In this document: in pieces, positions 37,501 to 47,500 of the stretch
Layout: each line of letters starts with the position of its first letter
How positions within the stretch are numbered: the stretch's first letter is position 1
NCBI RefSeq assembly: GCF_033807575.1
Contig: NC_084722.1
Span: 2,102,832-2,166,831 of the forward strand
DNA length: 64,000 nucleotides
Direction: 5' to 3'
Source: Cydia pomonella
Taxonomy: Eukaryota; Arthropoda; Insecta; Lepidoptera; Tortricidae
The notes under the pieces: model-generated
Databases searched by the model: none
Told to the model about the DNA's origin: nothing
The model's input: the letters and a program-made list of their open reading frames with translations, nothing else
Made by a program: the position numbers and the translations under genes

Positions 37501-40104
37501 TAACGCAAACGCGTACGTCACGTTTCGCTATCGAATAAATTTACACTAGGGGTTCTGATTTAAATGTCGCTGGTCAAATCCCTCGGCTTTATCACTACCA
37601 ATTTTATACTAAAATTATATTGCTATCGAATGCAGGGCAACGATATACAATCGAAAATAAATGAAAATTAGACATGTTTTCGTGATTTTTCTATCGAAGC
37701 AACTTTAACCTATTAAGATTTTTCTTTTAGTCTGCCCTGGGAAATATAGTCTAGTTCCTGTATGATTTATTTCATTGCATTTGTTTTTCATTAAAATATT
37801 AAAGAATTCTAAATAAAAACTACAATTTTGCTACTAATCGTTTGCTGTGCGTCTTGTGGAGCCCTCATGCCCTACCCCAACGGCGTGTCTCAACGCGATT
37901 TTGTTATTTCTAACTATAGCTTGAATGTTGAATATGAAGATATACTGATCAACTTTTGTTATAAAATAAAAATAAAATAAAATATTTTTATTTCAGAACC
38001 ATCAGAGTTATGAAACCAAACTTTATCAAACATGAAAATGCAAAAAATCTGTCAGATTATGATCAAACAACAAATCAACTCAGTTTATCATGTTAATAAC
38101 GAAAGGAAACCTGTATCTTCTTTGGTCATTCAATGCTACAGTACCATCAAGCTGGTCTGATTGTCTGATAATGAAGACCGAAGGAATTTTTTTAATTTGT
38201 ATTTTTTTCAACCCCATCGAGTTTAGCCGCGATGACTAACAATTACACAAAGATTTGTGTAAGATTGTCTTTATTGTTTATTTATTTAATTAAATATACC
38301 TATTAACTACAGGGTGACAGTGGCGGCCCTCTCGTCGAGTTGGAAGAAGACGGCAAATACACGCTGATCGGAGTCACCTCCTTCGTGTCAGCTCTCGGCT
38401 GCCATGCTGACATGCCTGCCGGTAAATACTTCTTTGCAATTATATTAATTATCAGTAAAATAAATCTGCTGGCCGGCGACATAGAGGCGACATGGAACAT
38501 AGAAACTCACACGTGGTTATGCCCCTATATGCCCAATTGCTACTCAATTCTTTCTGGAAATAAATGACAGTATTTAATGCTCAGTTTCTGAAGGTAAAAA
38601 GCACCTATTAAATAATTAAAATCGTTCTTATTCTGTCTCTGATAATTTTGTGTCGAAAAACTCGCAAACAGTCTACTTATTAAATGCCGCTTTCGCAAAA
38701 TAACCGTTTACAAAAATCGTTTCGGCTAAACTTGGTCAAAGGGACTATTACATTTCTTTCTATTGTGATTTCAAAATTTAAATACCATTTTTTCCAGGTT
38801 TCATTCGTCCCGGACACTACCACGATTGGATTACCGACGTGACTGGTATCAACTTCGACTGGGTCCCTGAACCGCCCACCGACTCCAGTGAGTCCAAATC
38901 TAGCGAGTCCAGCTCTAGCGAGTCTAAATCCAGCGATTCCAGCTCGAGTGAGTCTAAATCCAGTGAGTCCAGCTCAAGTGAGTCTAAATCCAGTGAGTCT
39001 AAGGAGTCTTCTGAATCTAAGGAAACCTCTGAGAGCATATCCAAGGAGACATCTGAGTCAGAATCTAAGGAAACCAATGAGACCGAATCTAAGGAAACTA
39101 CTGAAACCGAATCTAAGGAGACTAATGAGTCAGAATCTAACGATACCAATGAGTCAGAATCTAATGAAACCCAAGAAACCATAGAAAGTGAATCTAAGGA
39201 AACCTCTGATGAAGAATCCAAGGAATCCGCTGAGACAGAGTCTAAGGAAACCACGGAGACTGAGTCTAAGGAGACCGCTGAAGCAGAATCTAATGAGACT
39301 TCTGAGGCTGTATCCCAGGAAACAGTAGAAACAGAATCTAAGGAAACCTCTGAGGCCGAATCCAGAGAAACCACTGAGACCGAATCAAAGGAAACCACGG
39401 AGACAGAATCCAATGAGACCGCTGAAGCAGAATCAGAGGAGACGTCTGAGGCCGTATCCCAGGAAACAGTAGAAACGGAATCTAATGAAACTGTTGAGGC
39501 GGAATCTAATGAAACCATTGAGGCCGAATCTAATGAAACCGTTGAGACCGAATCTAAGGAGACCACTGAGGCCGAATCTGAGGAAACCACTGAGACCGAA
39601 TCAAAGGAAACTACGGAGACAGAATCCAATGAGACAGCTGAAGCAGAATCCAAAGAAACGTCTGAGACCGTATCCCAGGAAACAGTAGAAACGGAATCTA
39701 AGGAAACAGTTGAGGCCGAATCTAATGAAACCGTTGAAGCTGATTCTAATGAAACTGTTGAGACCGAATCTAAGGAGACCACTGAGGCCGAATCTGAGGA
39801 AACCACTGAGACCGAATCAAAGGAAACTACGGAGACCGAATCCAATGAAACATCCGAGGCCGTATCCCAGGAAACAGTAGAAACGGAATCTAAGGAAACA
39901 GTTGAGGCCGAATCTAATGAAACCGTTGAAGCTGATTCTAATGAAACCGTTGAGGCCGAATCTAATGAAACTGTTGAGGCCGAATCTAAGGAGACCACTG
40001 AGGCCGAATCTGCGGAAACAACTGAAGAAACTAGTGAGGAAGCACAGTCTCGCCTTTTCTGGTCCGTTTTCCGCAGTGCCTCGTTGAGTGTCTTTGGAAA
40101 ATAA
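25551..40104 (+). CDS. secreted S1A serine protease (chymotrypsin/brachyurin-like) with long acidic Ser/Glu/Thr repeat tail
   Basis: Eight exons: 25551-25601, 30620-30659, 32740-32902, 35493-35662, 36013-36114, 36936-37081, 38313-38421, 38798-40104. All have GT-AG borders and phases match, giving about 695 residues. Residues 1-17 form a hydrophobic signal peptide. Activation is expected after Arg36, before IVSGW. The catalytic triad is His81 (TAAHC), Asp128 (HDIAIL) and Ser227 (GDSGGP). Six cysteines fit the three usual invertebrate disulfides (66-82, 195-211, 223-254). The residue six before Ser227 is Ser, which favours chymotrypsin-like rather than trypsin-like specificity, and the usual Trp215 is Phe. 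Residues 290 to about 670 are an 8-residue repeat rich in Glu, Ser and Thr, followed by a short hydrophobic/basic end (RLFWSVF). Digestive S1 proteases normally stop near residue 285, so the tail is the odd part. Intron 1 (5.0 kb) carries a TTAA element and MITEs. A midgut enzyme is likely by family, but tissue is inference. Confidence 0.93.
26551..26690. mobile_element. MITE family A, left part, split by the TTAA element
   Basis: Begins CAGTACCCCTAGTGTAAA and reads through to GAGACTTA, where the TTAA element begins. The missing right end resumes at 30081 with TTAACGAAAACGCG. Together they make one normal family A copy. Confidence 0.8.
27027..27420 (-). repeat. approximately 107-bp tandem array, right element
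   Basis: This is the reverse-complement counterpart of the array at 24373-24765, with the same units in the same order and the same local variants. Confidence 0.75.
27421..28376 (+). repeat. 120-bp satellite with 240-bp higher-order repeat, right element
   Basis: Mirror of the block at 23417-24370. The same two variants alternate every 120 bp. The switch in orientation is near 28376. Confidence 0.9.
28377..29100 (-). repeat. 120-bp satellite, more diverged block, right element
   Basis: Mirror of the block at 22690-23416. The single-base differences seen in the left copy reappear here in reverse complement (for example GATGATGCTCG near 28622), so the whole array was copied rather than grown twice. 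Confidence 0.9.
29147..29341 (-). repeat. interspersed repeat family I inside the right TTAA element
   Basis: Reverse-complement partner of 22447-22645 with the same internal deletion, so it travelled with the element. Confidence 0.75.
30085..30136. mobile_element. MITE family A, right part after the TTAA insertion
   Basis: Continues the MITE interrupted at 26688 and ends in ACACTAGGGGTAC. It abuts the next family A copy directly. Confidence 0.75.
30136..30330. mobile_element. MITE family A, complete copy
   Basis: A 195-bp palindrome with 18-bp ends CAGTACCCCTAGTGTAAA and the reverse complement. It stands head to tail with the split copy, suggesting one copy inserted at the end of another. 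It lies in protease intron 1. Confidence 0.8.
31610..31890 (+). repeat. interspersed repeat family H, copy 3 (protease intron 2)
   Basis: Same blocks as copy 1, including CGTTCATTTGGATTTGATTT, CGCTTGCTCAGGACTC and AGCACGAGCGGTTAAACAAC. Confidence 0.65.
32008..32485. mobile_element. TA-flanked MITE, family C, copy 2 (protease intron 2)
   Basis: Same ends and interior as the copy at 5977, with TA at both borders. It lies about 250 bp upstream of the protease exon at 32740. Confidence 0.8.
33280..33420 (-). mobile_element. LINE 3' fragment (protease intron 3)
   Basis: The minus strand gives WWRDEVQRDLSELGAV followed by DREAWRSLVSEAKIHSGLL, the usual end of RTE-type reverse transcriptase proteins. 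About 45 residues remain. Confidence 0.6.
33443..33485. repeat. perfect 19-bp hairpin (protease intron 3)
   Basis: CTAACCGAACCATTAAAGG, five bases (CAGGA), then the exact reverse complement. The stem has no mismatch. It may be a MITE reduced to its ends. It is too short for a typical animal miRNA precursor. Confidence 0.7.
34850..35005. mobile_element. MITE with AGTCAGACC ends, copy 2 (protease intron 3)
   Basis: Starts AGAGTCAGACCAAGATAAGT and ends AGCTTGGTCTGACTCTA, with TTGGCAGCGATTTTGACAGC arms. Same family as 2823-2931. Confidence 0.7.
36515..36680 (+). repeat. interspersed repeat family I, left end missing (protease intron 5)
   Basis: Begins at TCCGAAGGAGTTACATGCGC and runs to TTCCCCAGTTGGGCTC. 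Confidence 0.65.
37155..37264. mobile_element. 110-bp hairpin MITE, family D, copy 2 (protease intron 6)
   Basis: Same length as the copy at 14231 and differs from it at only four positions by eye. It begins 74 bp after the exon ending at 37081. Confidence 0.8.
37326..37366. mobile_element. 41-bp solo palindrome made of the two family A ends
   Basis: The 18-bp end CAGTACCCCTAGTGTAAA, five bases (ATTAA), and its exact reverse complement. The flanks TATATACTT and AAGTATATA extend the palindrome. It looks like a family A MITE that lost its whole interior. Confidence 0.7.
37380..37557. mobile_element. MITE family A, copy lacking the left end
   Basis: Arms containing GCGTTAAGTCTCATTTTG and the right end TACACTAGGGGTTCTG are present. 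The left terminal repeat is replaced by the sequence next to the 41-bp palindrome. It lies in intron 6 of the tailed protease. Confidence 0.7.
38888..40042 (+). repeat. coding minisatellite, 24-bp unit, encoding the acidic protease tail
   Basis: The last protease exon is built from 24-bp units coding an eight-residue pattern close to E-T/A-E-S-K/N-E-T-T/V. The first part (38888-39010) is a simpler Ser/Glu/Lys stretch. A variant unit with VSQETV recurs near 39310, 39454, 39670 and 39862, at spacings of 144, 216 and 192 bp. All are multiples of 24, so blocks of six to nine units were duplicated together. About 17 N-x-S/T sequons occur (mostly NET), so a secreted product could be heavily N-glycosylated as well as acidic. 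The reading frame is kept through every unit. Confidence 0.9.
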
Positions 40105-40136
40105 TAAATTAAAGAAAAGTAGAATTTAATAAAATG

Positions 40137-40158
40137 AATAAAGTTATTTTGGAATAAA
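40137..40158 (+). terminator. poly(A) signals of the tailed protease
   Basis: Two AATAAA hexamers lie at 40137-40142 and 40153-40158, 33 and 49 bp after the protease stop codon. They are the obvious cleavage and polyadenylation signals, which would give a very short 3' UTR. Confidence 0.65.
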
Positions 40159-41561
40159 TCTTGTGTCTATTAGTTATATTATATTGAATTCCCCGAGAAT
40201 CATATTATTTCATATTTCATATTTTATATTAAAGAGTGTCGCACTAGGCTAGTTTTATCTAAGAAGATGGTGAAGAAAATTTGTAAAAATTTATTTACAA
40301 TTACATTTTTAAAAATATGTCGAAAGACTCATACAAGACAGTCTTCTTATACTTTTTCTTCTAAAAAAACTTGTAAATAATAACATAAACAACATACCGC
40401 ATCTTGATCAAAGAAAGAATATGTAATTACAGACAATTTATAAAGTTGCGTAGGTACAAAAATGTGACCGCGGCGGAAACAGACCCACTTTGTCGTTTGC
40501 CATAAGGACGCGATTTGCTTATATCTTTATACGAATAAGCTGACAAGGCGTCCTTATGGCAAACGAAAACTTGGGACGTTTTGCCGGCCGCGGTCGCGAA
40601 TATCAGGCTCGATATCAAAATAATACTATTTCTACCGTTATTTACATTAGTAAAATTTACTAAAAATATGAGTAGGTAAATATTTATTTACATTTTTTAT
40701 AATATTTATGAATTACCCTTAAAAAAACATAAAATTTTAAATTCAGGGATTAAAGAGTAATGAAGTAATTATTAGATTTTTAATTTTAATACAAATATTA
40801 CTTGATTGCGTGGCGATGGGCGGCTGTGAAAAGGGAATGCCTGAGATACTGTGCGATGATGGATGCTGGGCCCTCAACTGTTGTTGTGTATTAGTTTTAA
40901 GCTGTTAATTTATATAATTTCATGACGCATTGGTTGCGACTGTAATGACATGTAAATATGTTTGAAATAAAATAGAATTATTCAATTATTGCGGAAAACA
41001 TATTTTAGTTGGTTTTGGCCGGTGTCCCATGGATTTCCGCCGTTGATCGTTGATTATTGTAATATCGAACTTACAAAATCATACTGGTTAATAAGAGTGT
41101 ATAAATTTGTGTTATAATTATTATCTGTTGAATGTTGTGAAAAATTTATCTTTAGCTATGCTGTAGCTTACATAAAATTAAAGAGGGATGTTTGTCCAAT
41201 TATAGGTAATCAACTAATTACAGCTAATTTAAATTTAAAAAATCTACACATACGCAGTGTTGACCTCTCATTAAAATTTATATTTCGCGCCTTTTTCTAC
41301 TGGAAAAGTTGGTTTGCCAGAGTATTGCTTTGCCAGGTTATTAATATTTAGTCAGCAGTGTATTTAGTGGCTGGAACAGCTTAATTCGAACTATTTTTAA
41401 GTGTAGCAACACTTTTCCTTTGTCATTTTCTTATTTCTTTAATTTCTTTTCATGTCATTTTCAGTTTGCTAACAAGAAAGACGGTACCTATATGGTGTGT
41501 TTAAGACAAAATTTTATCTAAATTTAATAAAAAATATCTTCTTTACTCATCAATATACAAA
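40159..41561. other. intergenic region, protease to LRRC47
   Basis: AT-rich, holding only the family B MITE at 40465. The LRRC47 promoter must lie here, but I see no clear core element. Confidence 0.5.
40465..40596. mobile_element. palindromic MITE, family B, copy 2
   Basis: Same layout as 8895-9030: GACCGCGGCGG at the left, CCGGCCGCGGTC at the right, and the paired TTTGCCATAAGGACG arms. It lies between the tailed protease and LRRC47. Confidence 0.75.
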
Positions 41562-44500
41562 ATGGGAGTTTGGCCAGAAGTAACAACTGTGAAAAATGAG
41601 AACAGACATGAAATTAAGCTATCTGGCGCGTCAATATCACAACGAATATCCGAAGAAGGTTTAGACAACAATTTGTTCCAATTAACCAATTTAAACCTGC
41701 TAAATATTAGTGATACGTGCCTCACGATTATTCCTGATGATATAAAGAGGTTAGTTAACCTACAATCACTGTTATTATTCGGAAACAAACTGCAAGAATT
41801 TAACGAAAATATAACCTCTTTACCAAAATTAAAGGTGCTCGATTTGTCCAGAAACGAAATTAAAAGTATCCCAGACGGTCTGAATAAGATGAAAGAATTG
41901 ACAAGCATCAATTTCAGTTCGAACCAAATTGAAGCTATGCCGAAATTTGTCGATTTTCCCAACTTAATTATAGTTGATGTGTCTAATAATAAATTAACCG
42001 AGTTTATAGATCTGGAAGGCGCTCATTTGCCTCATTTGACGGATCTTAAGCTGAAAGGCAACGCTATTGAGACAATCCCGAGCTATTTGCCACAAAGTTT
42101 GCCATCACTGAAGAACTATGATATGGGTGATAACAAAATCAAAATTGTCCCAGGAGAACTTGCTAATCTGCAAAAATTAAAAGGTAAAATTCATAGTAAT
42201 GTCATCCAACATTTTTACAGGCTTAATCAAGTTTCAATAAAAAATGCAGTATTGCGAAAGTATATTGGTAAATAACATAAGTATTGCACAACATTGAATT
42301 TAATGTCATGCTAATATTGCTGACTTAGTATCTTAAGAAACAGGATATTTCCTTTTCTTTATTATTATTTTAATTGCTTTAGGTACTCCACATTACATAT
42401 GTAAATACTTCTTCCTTGTTGTATCCTCATGGCTGAGGGATGTGATGACTGTGGACACTCTTCACTAGTGCTCTCCAAGCCGCTCTTGGGCCCGGTGCAT
42501 GTTAGCCTGCAATATGGTTTTTGTCGCTGACATTATTCTGTCCGCCCAACACATGGCCATATGTCCATCCCTACGTTTCCTTGGCATGATGCCAGTGATT
42601 ATGAGGTTTTCCAGCCTGGACCTGTCCTGCTCAGATGGCCGCAGAAACCAAGTACACCTTGGGTGCAAACAGTGGAGAGCCTCGTTTTAATGTTAAGTTT
42701 GTTGTGAATGAAGAATATATGTAAATACACTGCTTCAATTCTTCTAAAAATGGTTATTTATTTTTATTTACTTATAATTGCTTCATGTTTTCTAGAACTA
42801 AACCTCAAAGGCAACAAGCTTGCTGACAAGCGTCTCATGAAACTAGTCGACCAGTGCCGCACTAAGCAAGTGCTAGATTATGTCAGGGAACACTGTCCGA
42901 GGAGTGATTCTCAAGCCCAGACAAAAGGAAAAGGAAAAAAGGGCTCCAAAAAACAAGAAGACACACCAATCGAAGAAGCTGTCTGTGATCTAAGCCATTC
43001 AATGAAGATTCTATATGTCGAAGATAATATCCCTAACGTACAAATCATAGAATCTCAAGTTGGCGCTGTCCGTCCGTACATACTGTGTTGTATTGTTAAT
43101 GATTTGAGCTTTACCGAGGCGTCTTTTAAGAAGTTCATTCAGATGCAGACGAAACTCCATGACACGGTGTGCGAGAAGAGGAATGTTGCCACTATAGCCA
43201 CACATGACTTAAAGAAAATTGCACCTGGTAAGTTTATTTTTTTATTTTTATTTTTTGTTTTTACTCTTATCTGCCATCGGCTTTCTTAGCCATAATCAGA
43301 TTGTATCTATGTATCTAAAAAAAATGTCTTTTTCCAGGTGGTGGTCCATTAACCACCATTCCTTTATTATGTGAAAACAGGGGGTGGATTATTCTCTCTG
43401 GTCTAGTTCCAAGATCTGCCACCTTTTCAGTCTTGTGATGTTACTGTTGTTCTTTAATAGGTCTCTGGCAAGTTCGTTCTCATGATTTGTGAGCCTTTCC
43501 TTATATTTCTTTGAGAAGCTATTTACTTCCTCTTTGATGGTTGGTATATGTAGGTAGTCATGTATTTCTTTATTACGGATAAACCAGGGTGCACAAGATA
43601 TTGTTCTGAGAGCAATATTCAGGAATCTTTGAAGGATCTCGAGGTTAGAATTGCTCGCTGAACCCCAGAGTTGTATACCATACGTCCAGATAGGTTTTAT
43701 AATACATATATGCACCTGGTAAGTTAGAAATATTTTTTTAAATTATAGTTTCAATTAGCTCAATTTTGTTTAATTCAAGATATCATTGAACAAGCCTGGA
43801 CCCTTAAACTACGTCCAAAAGAGAGGTATGGGCACTGTGAATGTCATCTGGCTTTGTGTGGTAGGGCACAGCACAGCAGGTGACATTCCAGATCCAGAGC
43901 AAAGCCCAACTGGGGAAGTACCTCCACCAATATATATCTTATACCTTTAAACGAGCAATTCTTGTATATATATATATTTATTGTGAAAGTAAAATAAACA
44001 TTTTGATTTTGATATATATATATATATTTCTGTGATCTCGGAAACGGCTCCAACGATTTCGCTGAAATTTGGTATATGGGGGTTTTTGGGGGTATAAAAT
44101 CTATCTAGATTAGTCTTATGTTTGGGAAAACTCGTGTTTTCGAGTTTTCATGCGTTTTTCTTTCGACGCAGAATATGGTCGCTAATTTCGTGTTACCGGC
44201 CGCTGTCCGTCTGGTCCAGTAAGACGCGGACTGCTAAACAAGTGTTACGGGTTCGAATCTCGCCCGGTGACTAACTTTTGTCTTTTTATTTTATATGTTC
44301 AAGTTTATATATAATTTATTAATTTTTATTGTTTTAGACAAGTTTAATTTAGTAAAAAAATGTAGTTAAGATTATCACCTATACACCACCATATTACAAT
44401 AAATAGTTATAACCGAGCAAAGCTCGGTCGCCCAGGTACTATTAAATTAACTGTTGCAGAAACTTTTGAACACCAGATATGTCTTTGAAAAAGTATTTAA

Positions 44501-47500
44501 GGGTGGCTTTTTGCAAGTTGTTTCATACGCTACTATTGATTCTGAGTGTTCCACTTTCTAACACTGTTTTTTCATTATACTTGTAATTTATGCTTCTATT
44601 TCCTTACAGGAAACCTAACCTACACAGCCAAGCCCCCAAACGTCCTCAAGCTGGTACCACTCGGACGCTCCAAGCCGTTCACTGGTGAACAACTGTTGCA
44701 ACAACTGGTGGCGGAGGCAGAGGCGCTCAGAAAGGAGAAGAAGAGGAATGTGTACTCGGGGATACATAAGTAAGGAAGTTTAACTACAATGTAATTAACT
44801 TTGTTTTAGGGTCGGCAACACGCATGTAACTCCTCTGGAGTTGCAGGCGTACATAGACTACGGAGGCTGCTTACCATCAGGCGGGCCGTATGCTTGTTTG
44901 CCACCGACGTAGTATAAAAAAAAAACTTTAAAGAGCCACAATAGATCAATACCTGGTCTGTGGCACTCAAAAGGCCCTCTAAAACTGTCTCAATAACTTC
45001 ACATATCTTATTTTCCACCCAAATGTAAACCATAGACCAGGACTCTTGCTCTGTCAAGATAGCCACTAGTTGGCATGGCAGAGTAGTTGTGGCAGAGGCA
45101 GACCGAGGAAGAGATGGTAGAGTGGATGGTAGGTCTTGGATGCGTTACAGCGTGATTGGCGGATCTTGCTCAGCACAGGGGGGATTGGAAAGGGAGAGGG
45201 GATGCCTTTGCCCAGCAGTGGGACACACAAATAAGCTAAGGTTTAGACGAGGCAAGCAATTGTATGCAATTTTCATTACTATGTGGTATCTGATCGAACT
45301 TTTGAAAGTAGTTTACCTTAGTATAGTCAGCAATGTAACATAAATTGCATGCAAGCTCTTGCTAGTCTATGCCTCGCTTAAGGATGCTAATCACGAAGAA
45401 TTTTGTACATTAACCCACCTATTCCTCTCTTTATCGCACGCACATTCCTATGCACTGTGCGAGCGGGATAGCAGCTCATAAGCTCATAAGCTTGCTTACG
45501 AAATTCTTTGTGCTTAGCGTGCTTTAAGGTGGTTCGACTAGGTTACCCAAAGCTTAAACCTCACTAGATGGCGCCACAATTGCAAATTTTAAGTTTTAAT
45601 TTTTTTGTGGAGTAGTCTTGGTATTTCTATACTGTAAATTATGTTTAGCGCACTCTTTAAATAAATATTGAACTATTACAACAAACATTGAACACTTCAT
45701 TGTACAAAAACTACCCCTTAATGTCGACAGAATGTTTCTTGACTCTATTTCTAAGTATCACTCACACATTCAAACAGTCTTACTGGGATCCTTGTAGTAG
45801 ACAATTTGGCACAGCGTGAGTAGGCTTCAATAGCGTTGCGGTATGTACGTGGAAATACATGCAAGAGGATGTGGGTTCGAGACTCATTAATTTTTTTTTG
45901 TTATCAGTATTATCAAGTATAGGTTATTAATTATTTTATAAGAAATATGAGCGTTTTCCATAAAAATATTAAAAATCTGATTCTCACACATCATGATATT
46001 TTTGGGTTCTTCCAACTCAGAATCACTAGCATAATCAGTCCTCGTGCTAAAAAAAACCGAAAATTTGTATTGAAATTTTAGTTTTACATTGAAATTTCTT
46101 TCACACTAAAATGTGACGTAATGGTATGGATATTTTAGGATATCTTTTTTTAATGCTAGGGTGGAGAAGACTCTAAGTAGAATGAACCTAAGAAAGTCCA
46201 AATTTGTAAGTCAGATTTTCCGGAATTTTTTTCAAAAAAAAAACGCTGTTTTGTTCTAAAATTAAAGCAATCCCTTACTGCCCAGCCTTTAAAAAAGTAG
46301 GTACTATTTTACAGTAGAATTAAACATTTTTTTTACGATACATTTAATTAAATTACAGTGAGTTACAAAATTGCATGGCCTTCTATTTATAACCATTATA
46401 AAAAGAAATGAGATATTTACCATGTTTGTTTATATTATTGATTTCCCGATATTTTGACACAACTAGAAGTTTCACACAATGCCTAGAGATAGAAAATTAT
46501 TTATTTATTTTATTTATTGTCAATTTCATTCAACGGATCACATCATATCCAATTTATGTGTTTATGTATTGCATTGTTTTCTACCTAGTTGGTTATTAAA
46601 TTCTGTTACTGCAATAATCTTTATCTACATAAAATATACCAACGAAAGTTTAATTAAGTATATATTAAAATGAAGTACACAAAATCAGGAATTACATATG
46701 ACAATATCATTCAAAATCGCCTCCTCTGGCTTTGACACAGGCCCTCAAACGACGAGGCCAGTCATCAATAGCGGCACGCACGATTGTCATGTCTAATTCC
46801 GTCACTGTCTTAACTATGGCCCGCTTGAGGGAGTTAAGATTTGTGTGGGGTTTAGCACAGGCTTTCTCCTCAATAACCTGCTATATGGCATAATCCAGGG
46901 GGTTAAGGTCCGGGCTGGAGACGGCCAGTCTTCGTGGGCAATAAAGTCAATTTTGTTCCTTCGAAACCAGGCTTGAGTTGTTTTTACCTTATGTGCAGGA
47001 GCTGAGTCCTGTTCAAAGATCCATGGCTGGTTTTGAAATAGGGTGTGGCTTAAGGGCTTCACTATTGGTTCGAGAACGGTTTCCAGTTTCCGGTTTTCAC
47101 ACCTTTTTCACAGAAATGAATCTGTGTTAGCCCTGAGTATGACACACTCAAAATCATGTTTGGCGGGTGCCCACATTTGTGCAACGCAACAGGGTTGTTT
47201 CCATCTACAAATCTTAGGGCATAATTGTATCCCAAAAAAATCTTTTGGATTATAAGAACATGTTAAACTACTTTTAGGGGACCTGTAATGACCATATTTT
47301 TGTAAATATTGAATTTAAAATATCTTTTGGCACACGTCACGTGACCAAACTCCAAACGTCATTGAAGATTCTGATGACGTCACAACTCTCGGATTGACAC
47401 TGTTGACAGTTAGGCGATTAACAACAAATGACAAATATCAGTTGACAGTTCGTATCTTCTACGTGTGTATGTAGTTATGTGTCAAACCATAAACTGTGAC

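Noticed and set aside
38817..39998. 393-codon minus-strand frame as a gene
   Set aside because: It is the antisense shadow of the coding 24-bp repeat; the plus strand is joined in phase to the protease domain.
45786..45895. tRNA-like sequence with GTGGGTTCGAGACTCA and a T-run
   Set aside because: Only a B box is convincing; the rest does not fold into a cloverleaf.
46814..47062. Working mariner transposase
   Set aside because: Frameshifts and stops break the protein; only separate motif blocks survive.
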